Program-made: the position numbers and the translations under genes | The notes under the pieces: model-generated | Told to the model about the DNA's origin: nothing | What the model saw: only the letters and a program-made list of their open reading frames with translations | The model's database searches: none | Part shown: piece by piece, positions 41,901-51,381 of the stretch | How the letters are laid out: every line of letters starts with the position of its first letter | Numbering within the stretch: the stretch's first letter is position 1 | NCBI GenBank assembly: GCA_016859345.1 | Contig: CM029121.1 | Coordinates: 8,521,911 to 8,585,910, forward strand | Direction: 5' to 3' | Source of the DNA: Istiophorus platypterus | Lineage: Eukaryota > Chordata > Actinopteri > Istiophoriformes > Istiophoridae | DNA: 64,000 nt

Positions 41901-44900
41901 TTAAGACAAGTGCCAGATTTTTTGCTGCAATAAAAAATGGAATTTTCAAGGCAAAGAACATCATGTCCTGTCAAAAGCCACAATAATCTTGTACCTGAGC
42001 TGCTTCTTTGTTTGTGATTTTGTTGCATTGTTGCTGTGCTACATTTTCCATCCATGTCCTCACCATATTATTACTATTTTTAGTCTAAAAAAGGATAATG
42101 AAGTACTTGTGAAACCTTGTGACAAAGACTGCAAATGTCATTAAAGAAATTAACTGAGATGCTGCACTTAGTTGCACCTGTTCCCTCATTTTGTCCCATC
42201 AGTCCAGCTGAGGTGCGCAGTTTGTGGGCCCAGCTGCGTCGGGATGAACCACACCTTTTATCCAATTTTGAGGACTTCTTGGCCAGAGTGACATCTCAGA
42301 TCATAGAGGCCAACCTGGAGAAGAGGGAGATGGAGAGTGCTCTTAAAAGGTCAGGGCGGGGGATCTTTTTGTATTTGATGATCAGACAATGTGGAAGTTT
42401 CAGAGGTTATTAGAATTTTATTAAATTACTATCCTCCACTTGGGAGTATCCAACTGACTAAATATGAATTTCAAAGTAGATCACTAATTAGTCTATGCAC
42501 ATGATTTAAAAGACCTGTTGTTTTTAGGGCATATCAATGGGATTATTTAGCGGTATTATATACAATATGACCTAAATTGTGATTTAGGCAGTTGTTTCAC
42601 ATGAATGTATTATATGAAGTAAATGTACATAGTATGTTATCATATCTGAATTTTATCCATACAGAAAAGCAGCAACACACGATGATGAGATCCAGCGCTT
42701 GTATGAAGAAATGGAGCAGCAAATAAAAAATGAAAAAGACAGGATTGTGCTACAGGTACAGACCTATTAATAACGTTAAATAAGTTTTTCTCTTTGTTGT
42801 GAATTCTGTCAAATACTGTACATCTCCTTACCTTATAAATCTTTTGCTTGGTTGGCATCTTCTCTCCCTTTTTTATCCCTGCACTAAAGGACTATGAGCG
42901 ATATCTGTCTCGGAGTCAAGACCTGGAGCTGCAGCTATCCAGTAAAGAGAAAGAGCTGGAACAACTCTTCCAGAAACAGAGAAGGGTAAGTGAGATCTAT
43001 TAATATGATTTCGTATTTAGAAGTACTTTACATGCACACTGTCTAACTTCATTTTACCTATGAGGAAATTCAACTGTCAACACAGCTACAGACATGAGGC
43101 ACATTAAACAAGATGGTAGATAACACAATGTTCTAAAAAGCTAATAAAACAATTTAGTACCATTCTATCATCAGCACACCTATCAAAATACAATTATATA
43201 ACACAGTGATAAATATGTATGTCTAGACCCAAAAAAAGTTCTTACTTTTTCAAGCACTCAATATGTCCTATACAAAACATCCATGAGAGTTGGAAGTATT
43301 TTGTGATATGGAATGACTGCCAGTTGATAACTGGGTACTCCCTTGATTATGACTAAGCTATTTAATTAAATATACTATACAGATTTCTATAGCAGAATTA
43401 GCCTTTAACACTCAATTATATGGATTTCTTATCTTAAAACTTGAAAAAAAAAACAACAGTGCAATCATCACTTCTAAATTGAGCTTCTACAGCAGCAGCA
43501 ACAGCTTGTGTTTTTAATAGGTACTGATAGATGTTAAAAGGTTCTCTCACACCATCATTTACAGACTTATAGTCAGCCTTGTAAGGCTATTAATGAACTG
43601 AAATTCATTTTGGTCCTGCCAACGAGGACTTTTCTTCTCCTCACAGCCCCTTAGCACCTCTAATTAATATGTTAGCTGTTTGCCAAGTATTTACCAAGTT
43701 TCCTGTTTTTGGAAAACAGTGGTCCATACACTGGTATAACTGCTGCCGCAGTTTTAAAGGCATTTAGTTTGATGTTGCTCACTATTGTGTCCCTTAATGC
43801 AACTCATGTTACAAAAGTAGCTTGTTAAAAAAATATTTAGAGCCATTCAGCTGCTTAAAGGTATTGCATGTTGACATCATGTTGTCTTTGTACAGTCATC
43901 CTATGACCAGGGGCTGAAGAGGTCCCTGTACATTTAACAGCCAAGCATTTTTAGAGCTGAGTGCACAGAAGTTGCTGTGAATTGTGTAAATATGTACCAC
44001 TAGGGGTCGCCACAGTCAGACACTTTTGTCTTCCCACACATAGGGACTTTAAATTATATGTAAATTTCTAAGGTTACAGATTTTATTTATGTTGATTTGA
44101 TCAGGGAGGCAATGACTGTTTATCCAAAAATATTAGGTATGTTATCTGAGATGCCTTCAGTTTTCTTCTTTCTTTTGTGACCATCTGTCTGTCTCCAGTT
44201 GGAACGACAGTGCCAGGACCTTTACAGTGAACAACATGTGACAAAGGTGGAGAACGTGAAGCTGAAGCAGACGAATGACGACTTAGCACGGGATCTGGAG
44301 CACACCAGCCAAGAGCTGATCTTGGCACAGGAGCAGCTGAGTCTGCTGCAGGAGCAGTCCACACACCTTCATGAGGAGAAGGAGATGTGAGTTATACTGA
44401 AGCTAATCGTAATTACTGAGGTTTCTTTATAACTCCAGCCCTGATTATTTTGCCTCTCAATTTCTTATTTCTTGCTCATGGGTCCGGATGCAATTATATA
44501 TTGTTGCTGCAAACAGATAGAGAGGCAATAAAACATGGCAACGTGACACATTCTTCATACACAATTTATACTGTTAGTGAGCAAGACCTGAGCGGCTACT
44601 TTGAAATTTCTGTGGCTTGTAATAACAGTGTCAACTGACTTTCACATATTTGGATGTTTCTGTTGTCATCAAGCTTTAAAATGACTTAAATCATTTACAG
44701 GGTGATGGTGACAGACATAGTAATAATGGTAGTTGAGTTGCTGTTACCCACAAATTCTTTTTATGTATCTAATTTATATAATTCGTCTGAAGTTTATCCT
44801 CACTTTGCATCTACATCCTGTTATAAAGACAAGTCTGAGAGTACACAGGAAAACACCATGTGTCTGTGTCCTGTTAACTCACTGTCATCTTGCATTTCTT

Positions 44901-47900
44901 TGCTCCTGGTTATATTTTCTAGCCAGTTTTAAATAAAGTGTACCTGTAGCACATACTGTGTCTGCTTAGTCATAGATCATTAGCAATAAATTTGCATTGT
45001 TGTACAACACAGGGAAATTTACAGACTGACTGAGGGACTACAGCGAGAGCGAGCAAGCCTCCTCAAGCAACTGGATCTGTTGAGGTATGATCAGAAGAAA
45101 AATAGAGATATAGCTTTGCAGGCCCTACTTTAGAGAGAATGACAATTTTACAGATGTGTGTCAAGCATATTAGATCTTACTACTATATCCTCACTGTAAT
45201 ACTTTTCAGTTGCTTTTATACTATAAAATTATATAATGAGTTGGGAAACAAACAACAATTTTGACAAAATCTGTAGTGGAAAAAAATCTTTTTTTAGTAA
45301 TGAATAATGTTACTTTTTTATCAGCAGTGGGGATGAGGAGGAGCTGACCTCCAGTTCTGTAAGGCTACTCTGTGAGGTTACTTATGTGACATACTAATCT
45401 TAAATTCCACATTATTACACTATTGGTCAGACAAAATAATTTTACAGTTGGTAATACATGTCATATTATTGCAGTGGTCACAACGCAAAGCAGGAGTGAT
45501 TGTTTCTTAGCTTGAATTTTTATATTGAAGGAAGACTTGTTGACTTGTTAACCACCAATTAAAGTGATTCCTACTTTGAAAATGCTCATTCTGCAGCCTA
45601 TCCTAATGTCTTTTACTCCACTGAAATGCCATGATAAGCCATGAAAAGATGTTTTCCCATGAACATGAGGAAGAACTCTATGTATCAGAGTCATTATGGC
45701 TGGTAAATTGTTCAACAACAAACAGCATATCTAACAAGCATAGTAATTCATATTAATAATGACTTTGACCTGTTACACAATGTTGAATATTGTTTAATTG
45801 TTCAAATGTGTGAAAAGACTTCAGCTTCTTACATTGTCTTCAGTATCTTTATTTCTTTGTTCTATGCAGGGAAATGAACAAACATCTACGGGATGAAAGG
45901 GACATATGCTATCAGGTATTACCCATTCATCATAGTGAAATTAGTAATATTTAAATTTCCCCTGTCCACACCTCATGAGTCCTCATTTTCAAGATTAGAG
46001 GAATAGCAAAAGATGTAAGTGATCACCAGGGATCATTCTATAATATGAATAAAGTCTTAATGCTTTAATTCTGCAGAATCCAAAGGGTTCTAAGAAGACA
46101 CCAAGTTTGAAGCAGAGGCCTTTGATCAGTGTTGTAAAACACACAAACACAAATGTCTTCAAAAGGTAAACCATCCCCAACTGATATATGAAATACTTAT
46201 TCTATTACTCCTATGTTAAGATTGTGTCAAATGGAACATAAGCCATAGTATGTAATAGGAGTGTATGGCTTTATTGGTCTCATCAGTTGTGTTGTGTTTT
46301 TTAGTCAAGTGGGCTGTAATATTTGTGTTTATTAGTCAAGTGGGCAGTAATATTTCTTTGTATCTGCAGCGGGTATGAGGAGGAGCTGAACTCCAGCTCT
46401 GTGAGACAGAACCCAGCTAATGGGTCAAGCCATCCATCTTGCCCGGCAGAGACAAGAAGGCACCTTCAGAGGATCATCTCCATTGAGGAGGACCACCTTC
46501 CACACTTGCTCCAGAATGACTGTCAAGCTCAAACCCCTCTTGAGGAGTGTAGTGAAGGAGAGGAAGCCTCTGACAACGAGGAGAATATAGACTTGGTGAT
46601 GAGTGATATTTTCCCATGTGCATCTTCGGTCCAGCAGCAGTCAAAGGGAAATATAGGGAGAAGGGAAACTCCCACATCTCCAAGGGGCCAGCCTGTTGGC
46701 AAGGAGACCAGCTTAAATGTAAGCATGTGAACATCAAGTGATATACTGCATGTAATAATGGAATAATAGAGTAACATTTTGAATCTGTAATCAACATTGA
46801 AGAACTACAGCAATGCAATTACAGTAAGCAATTAAATGTTATTTAATTTTTAATTCATGCAAAAAAAATTGCAAAAAATAAAAAAACTTTCCAAATCAGT
46901 TAGAAAACAGTGTACTGAGTGGAGACAAGTGGTAAATTTCTCAGTGAGAGCTCATAATTACTCTTGTAGCCTAACTCCCACAAATAAGAACCAGCCACTG
47001 GGCTGATTGTTTAAAGGGAGTTCCTGTAACCTTCTTTCAATATTTGCTTTCATCATTCCTCTCTTTACTCAGGAGGAAGGCGGTCTCTCGCCTCCGGACC
47101 GCCTCTTTAAGATCGTTCTGGTGGGAAACTCTAGTGTAGGAAAGACTTCCCTTCTTGGACGATTTTGTGACGGCTGCTTCCACTCTGGCACTTCTGCCAC
47201 TGTGGGTACGTACTTTACAGTGCAAAGAAACACATGTACATCCCCTGTCACTTCCTGTGAGAAAAGACAGCTTAACACATGCATTGTTGTTGACCTCAGG
47301 CTCTGTATGTTTTTACTTACAAAGTACTTTAATGTACCCGTTGGATTTAACACTGAAAAAGAGGACGAAGATGATCATAAGACTGAAATAATGTATACAG
47401 ACTTATGCTGCTGCTGGTATACTGAATATTTTTATAATCTAAGGTATATATAATTACATAATATCAAATATATTGCAGGCTGTCCAAAAGCTAAAAAAAA
47501 GAGATGAGATACTATCAGGACAGTGAAAAATTCCTTAAAAAAAAGGACCCGGTTTTGGTTTGGCAGCCTTTATCATAGTAAAATATTTTGATTGGACCAC
47601 ATTTTTCAGTTTAGCCTGTGCACAATATAAATCTTCAAACTTCATTTTTTTTTAAAACATACAGCTGTTGTAATATTTAATTTTAATGATGTTTGATTGC
47701 ACAGCAATAAAACAAAAGTGGTACAAACCTTTTGACCAAGTACTTCAGTTAAGCCTTTGAAATCATATGTTGTGAAAATATAAAAAAAATTTTAAAGTTA
47801 GACAGTATGTGTGGTATCCATCAATAAAAACTCTGAGTTTTTCTCGTTCCAGAATCAGTTTTTCATTTCCTTCCATTGATCCAAGTATGATTTTTCCAAT

Positions 47901-50022
47901 TTGACCATATTCAGGTTTAAAATTTGTTAGGGTTAGATCATTTAGGTCTTTGTGTGCATTTCCGGTCCGTGTATCTGTACATGTTTCTACAATAACATGT
48001 ACTGTAGAAATTCATGTAATGTTTGTTATCGATTACAGAAGTAGTTTTCTTGTCTTTATGTGCAGGTATAGACTACAGTGTAAAAACAATAACCGTGGAC
48101 AACAGCCAGGTGGCACTGCAGATGTGGGATACAGCAGGACAGGAAAGGTGAGGTTTCAGCGAATGAGATGAAAACCAAAGTAATTATCACATTTGAAAAG
48201 AATCCTTATTACAAGCCATGACAGGGGGTCTGGAAATATTTTCATCTCCTGACCTGTTGTCTGTGTCGGTTTCATCATGGCAAAATGATGTCCTGGAGCC
48301 AACTTTTGTAGCGGGAACTACCACAGAGGCAGTCAGGAGAGCTTTGGCGGGATTTATATGTCTGTGTGTCTGTTTCCTTGGGTAAAAGTTCAAAACGTAT
48401 CACTGTTTTATTCTTTCCTTGTCCTGTGTCAATCAGTAACAGACTTTTTTATTACCTAATATTATTATTTTGTACTTGATGCCCATTTAGGAAGCAAATT
48501 TGAAAACCTTACTCCTGCAATTTTACAAGCTGTATAACGCAAAGAGGGACGGTTCAGGGATTTTTTTAATGTGCCAGTGAAAAATTAACACTGCCTTTTT
48601 GCTCGCTTTGGCTTCCTTCTCCTCCTTCAGGTATCGAAGCATCACCAAACAATTCTTTCGCAAGGTTGACGGTGTGGTTGTCATGTATGACATCACAGCC
48701 GAGCAGAGCTTCACAGCTGTCAGACAGTGGCTCACGAGTGTAAAGGTAACACAGCAATATTTGCCCACCGCAGAACACATTTTTAACAGAAATGTCCCAA
48801 GCAGAATACGTTTTTTTTTTGTTTTCTTTTTTTTTACTTCGTGTCTCCGTGCAGTTATTTTGACTTATTATAGTGAACTGAAAATCAACTTACCTAGAAA
48901 CAATGTGCTTAATTAAGACAAATATGGGGCAGTTGCTGTATCTGTTAACAGTGATGTTTCTATTCCCTGCTGATTGGTTTTCAACTTGGGAGCAGGGAGC
49001 AAAAGTGTCGTTCTTCAAACACCTTGTTCTTCAGGTTAGTCCTGTCACTCCAGTGGACCCTCTTCAGATGATTTGGTTTTCCCTTCTCTTCCTTTATAGG
49101 AGTGTGCAGGCGAAGACATTCCCATCATGCTTTTGGGAAACAAAACAGACAAGGATATTGAGAGACAAGTTCAGAGAGGAGTGGGTGAAAGATTGGCCAA
49201 GGTTCGTCTTTCTATTTTCTTCTGTGTAAATCAGTATCAGTTTAAGGCCAAAGTCACAAAGTTGGCTTTTCTTAGTTGTAATAAATGAAAGAAACATAGT
49301 TATTGTTGAATATAGAGTTTTATGTGGAAGCTACTCCAGTATGATTCTGTTTTTTTTTAACTTAATTTTTTTTTATTATTATTATTCTAGTCTCTGATAT
49401 GCAATGTAGTTTCTATGGAGATTGCAAATGAATCTGAAAGCCAATATTGTCACACTAGAAATGTTTTTTTTTCTTTGTGCTCTTGTAACTATTAATGCAG
49501 AATTTAGTCAAATGTTTCTTGATAGGCTGACACTCATCAGTGTGCAACAAGGTGAAATGGCTCAGACAAACATCTTATTTCAATCACAGGAGCTTTTCTC
49601 TGTTGTGGTAATGGCTGCCCTCAACATCACTTGACTCTTTTTTCCAGGACTGCCAAATGACCTTTTATGAGTGCAGTGCATGCACGGGACATAACGTGGT
49701 GGAGCCCATGGTTCATTTAGCCAGGTGAGCATGCGTCAATATGTGCTTATATGTTTTTACATTCTTTTGCATTAGAAAGCTGCACAAAAACATATTTAAT
49801 CTAAAATTACTGCTAACACAGCACACATCAGTTTTCAGAGCAAAGCGAGTACAAAGAACACGGGACATTATGATGCACATTAGGGTATCCTGTCACAGCT
49901 TCTACTATTGTTTATGTCTGATTATGTGTCTTAGAATTCTAAAGGAACAAGAGGACCGAGAGAAGGAGAAGACTGTCCAGCTTGTCAGCAGCCCCTCAGA
50001 GAAGAAGAGATCCTGCTGCTAA
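38789..50022 (+). CDS. cracr2a: EF-hand, coiled-coil Rab GTPase CRACR2A (long form), 17 coding exons
   Basis: CRACR2A is a calcium-sensing large Rab GTPase. In mammals the protein binds Orai1/STIM1 to support store-operated calcium entry, and the long form acts on vesicles and dynein traffic. Coding parts: 38789-38998, 40599-40710, 40812-41001, 42203-42349, 42665-42755, 42890-42985, 44199-44386, 45013-45084, 45870-45915, 46077-46165, 46370-46718, 47073-47205, 48066-48147, 48631-48745, 49100-49201, 49648-49724 and 49935-50022. They sum to 2,187 nt, which is 728 residues (human long form about 731), and all phases fit. Domains: EF-hand loops at residues 57-68 and 91-102; coiled coil about 195-385; disordered linker about 385-530 with the family-typical 'TPTSPRGQPVGKE' near 514; Rab domain about 540-715 with P-loop GNSSVGKT (548-555), WDTAGQE (595-601), NKTD (654-657) and CSA (683-685); C-terminal Cys-Cys for prenylation. 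No frameshift was found. RASEF and RAB44 share the architecture, but the linker and Rab sequence fit CRACR2A. Confidence 0.95.
40599..40710 (+). CDS. cracr2a: cracr2a coding exon 2: EF-hand 2
   Basis: Acceptor 'ttaaacag'. The exon encodes RLNGELPLSAAELENVFETL and then the canonical loop DSDSNGYLTLDE (91-102), with Asp/Asp/Asn at positions 1, 3 and 5 and Glu at 12. It ends one base into a codon before 'gtacgt'. Confidence 0.95.
40812..41001 (+). CDS. cracr2a: cracr2a coding exon 3: acidic linker after the EF-hands
   Basis: Acceptor 'gattattctag'. The exon itself begins with GTAAG, which looks like a donor but is coding. It encodes an acidic segment with YEDEEEKHFCMLMESLGA, aligning with the same place in mammalian CRACR2A. 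It ends at 'gaaga|gtgagt', two bases into a codon. Confidence 0.93.
42203..42349 (+). CDS. cracr2a: cracr2a coding exon 4: EF-domain tail and start of coiled coil
   Basis: Acceptor 'gtcccatcag', donor 'aaaag|gtcagg'. It contains the strongly conserved DEPHLLSNFEDFL, followed by a heptad-rich segment (EANLEKREMESALKR). Confidence 0.95.
42665..42755 (+). CDS. cracr2a: cracr2a coding exon 5: coiled coil
   Basis: Acceptor 'tatccatacag', donor 'ctacag|gtacag'. It encodes DDEIQRLYEEMEQQIKNEKD, a near-match to mammalian CRACR2A. Confidence 0.95.
42890..42985 (+). CDS. cracr2a: cracr2a coding exon 6: coiled coil
   Basis: Acceptor 'gcactaaag', donor 'agaagg|gtaagt', 32 full codons. Charged heptads include SSKEKELEQLFQKQ. 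Confidence 0.93.
44199..44386 (+). CDS. cracr2a: cracr2a coding exon 7: coiled coil
   Basis: Acceptor 'ctgtctccag', donor 'gagat|gtgagt'. It encodes residues 283-345 (Met 345 split across the junction), a long coiled-coil segment with NVKLKQTNDDLARDLEHTSQ and many Gln and Leu at heptad positions. Confidence 0.95.
45013..45084 (+). CDS. cracr2a: cracr2a coding exon 8: coiled coil
   Basis: Acceptor 'gtacaacacag', donor 'ttgag|gtatga'. It encodes EIYRLTEGLQRERASLLKQL, closely matching the family. Reading on into the intron adds about 15 residues before TAG at 45,131-45,133, so a short form made by intronic polyadenylation, as known for the human short isoform, is possible here. Confidence 0.93.
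45323..45361 (+). pseudogene. Relic partial copy of cracr2a exon 11
   Basis: This intronic segment matches the first 38 bases of the exon at 46,370 with about six mismatches, including a preceding polypyrimidine-AG. It would read SGDEEELTSSSV, against SGYEEELNSSSV in the real exon. It lies one exon too early. Using it between exons 8 and 9 would shift the frame of exon 9 into a stop, so it cannot be a simple cassette exon. It is most likely a decaying duplication. Confidence 0.7.
45870..45915 (+). CDS. cracr2a: cracr2a coding exon 9 (46 nt)
   Basis: Acceptor 'tctatgcag', donor 'tatcag|gtatta'. It encodes REMNKHLRDERDICYQ, the end of the coiled coil; the motif NKHLRDERDIC is diagnostic of CRACR2A. 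Confidence 0.95.
46077..46165 (+). CDS. cracr2a: cracr2a coding exon 10: basic linker
   Basis: Acceptor 'taattctgcag', donor 'aaaag|gtaaac'. It encodes a Lys-rich, poorly conserved linker with KGSKKTPSLKQRP. The position and phases fit, but conservation is low, so this exon rests more on splice sites than on similarity. Confidence 0.88.
46301..46355 (+). repeat. 31-bp-period direct repeat beside the exon 11 acceptor
   Basis: 'ttagtcaagtgggc' plus 't/a' plus 'gtaatattt' occurs at 46,301-46,324 and again at 46,332-46,355 with one mismatch. The second copy ends 14 bp before exon 11, within the polypyrimidine and branch-point region. Confidence 0.95.
46370..46718 (+). CDS. cracr2a: cracr2a coding exon 11: disordered linker before the Rab domain
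   Basis: Residues 414-530, the longest coding exon (349 nt). Acceptor 'tatctgcag', donor 'ttaaat|gtaagc'. It is Ser/Glu-rich, with LQRIISIEEDHLPHLLQ near 446-462 and the conserved TPTSPRGQPVGKE near 514-526. Both blocks are shared with mammalian CRACR2A and identify the gene. Confidence 0.95.
47073..47205 (+). CDS. cracr2a: cracr2a coding exon 12: start of the Rab domain, P-loop
   Basis: Acceptor 'tttactcag', donor 'gtgg|gtacgt'. It encodes SPPDRLFKIVLVGNSSVGKT and then SATVG. The P-loop Lys 554 and Thr 555 are intact. Confidence 0.96.
48066..48147 (+). CDS. cracr2a: cracr2a coding exon 13: switch II motif
   Basis: Acceptor 'atgtgcag', donor 'gaaag|gtgagg'. It encodes IDYSVKTITVDNSQVALQMW followed by DTAGQE. 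The catalytic-position Gln 600 is present. Confidence 0.96.
48631..48745 (+). CDS. cracr2a: cracr2a coding exon 14: Rab core
   Basis: Acceptor 'cctccttcag', donor 'taaag|gtaaca'. It encodes YRSITKQFFRKVDGVVVMYD, a Rab signature segment. Confidence 0.96.
49100..49201 (+). CDS. cracr2a: cracr2a coding exon 15: NKxD motif
   Basis: Acceptor 'cctttatag', donor 'gccaag|gttcgt', 34 full codons. It encodes IPIMLLGNKTDKD, the guanine-specificity motif NKTD (654-657). Confidence 0.95.
49648..49724 (+). CDS. cracr2a: cracr2a coding exon 16: G5 motif
   Basis: Acceptor 'ttttttccag', donor 'ccag|gtgagc'. It encodes FYECSACTGHNVVEPMVHLA; CSA stands in for the usual TSA or SSA of Rabs. Confidence 0.95.
49935..50022 (+). 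CDS. cracr2a: cracr2a coding exon 17: C-terminus
   Basis: Acceptor 'gtgtcttag'. It encodes the charged tail ILKEQEDREKEKTVQL and ends EKKRSCC-stop. The terminal Cys-Cys after a basic stretch is a double-geranylgeranylation type tail. Confidence 0.95.
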
Positions 50023-51285
50023 CAGTTAAAAAGTGAACAGATGCACAGCAGCACTAAACTTTACGAAGGAAAAATTATTTTAAATGTCCGCACAACTGCT
50101 TTTCAGGCAACACCACAATATATACTGTCATTTTGTCATGTGTAACAGATTTTATTGCACTATTATAACAGTCTTAATGTATGATTCCCTAAAGTAGTAG
50201 ATGCAGTTCAAATTTTTATTTAATGAAAAAGTAATCAAATAATAATATTACCCAGAATGTAAGAATTTTTCAAATGATCTCCTTTGAGGGTTAGTTTGGA
50301 TCAAACTAAGACTTTTCATTTTTTATATGTAGGATACTTGCTCAAACTCTGACTCTATCTCTCAGATATTTTTTTCTCTTTCCAAAGGTCCTATAACTGT
50401 CACATGTGGGAATGTACTTATTGATATATTAAGTCAGTGTTATGTGTACATTTTATTTTTTTAACTGTTTTGCTTCTTCACATTTCTTACACATACAGTC
50501 TATGACACTGAGACAACTACATTCACAACCTTAAAATGTAATGCATTATCAAACAGCCTTGCAGTAAACTCTACCTTAATTGTTTGGTTATTTGGGCTGA
50601 GATTTCTGATGGTGTCAGGTGGCACAGTAGGATATTGTACAGTTGTCCCAGTTTCTTCTCCTGGTGGACAACAAACACTAACTATCATGCAGCGCAGCAA
50701 AGAGATAATGTACTTCTAATGAATAAACAAAAACCATTTTGTAGTTAGAAATGAAAATAATTAACTTAAAATGTTATAAATCTTACAGGGCTGTTATATT
50801 TAATAGCATTGCATTTTAAATGTGTTTATATTATTTTATCTTATCCATGCAAATTCTACAGTAAGTAATTTATAATTTTGTGTTGTTCTTGTCAAACAGG
50901 AGGTTGTTAGGCTTTGAAGTCAGCTCTGTTGTGTGTGCACTTTTTAACAGTCAAAAGACAAAACAGATATTTCTTTCCCCTTAACAGGCCTAATGAAGTT
51001 AAGTGTATAAAATATTTGGTTCATACCACTTTAATCGTCTCAAGTATTTTTTGAATATAGTGTCACTGTAACATGTTCAGTAAGTTATGTTATCTGTGTG
51101 TTGCTGGAAGGTTATAGTTAGAGAGGTTTTGATAAAAAGTCTAGATTTTTCTGTTTGATCTTGCACTATAATCACTGATAGTGCTTCACTACTGCTAGTG
51201 TCTTGCACATCACTTTAATGTAGATATTAAAATGTAAATAGCATTAAACAAAAGAATAAATAAAGATTTCTTATTTGTATTATAT
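50023..51285 (+). terminator. cracr2a: Probable cracr2a 3' untranslated region and poly(A) signals
   Basis: AT-rich sequence without an open frame continuing from the stop. AATAAA occurs at 50,722-50,727, and an overlapping pair (AATAAATAAA) lies at 51,255-51,264. The overlapping pair is the strongest candidate for the distal site. The real cleavage sites are not visible from sequence. Confidence 0.55.
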
Positions 51286-51381
51286 GTAAAGCAACTGGTT
51301 ACTAATTAATTTCCTCCTGGTACAATGAAATTAAAAGAAGTTAAACAGTATCAAACATTGAGATGAGTTTTGACATTGCTA

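Noticed and set aside
47007..47453. 148-codon frame taken as a separate gene
   Set aside because: Only 47,073-47,205 is coding (cracr2a exon 12); the rest runs into introns on both sides.
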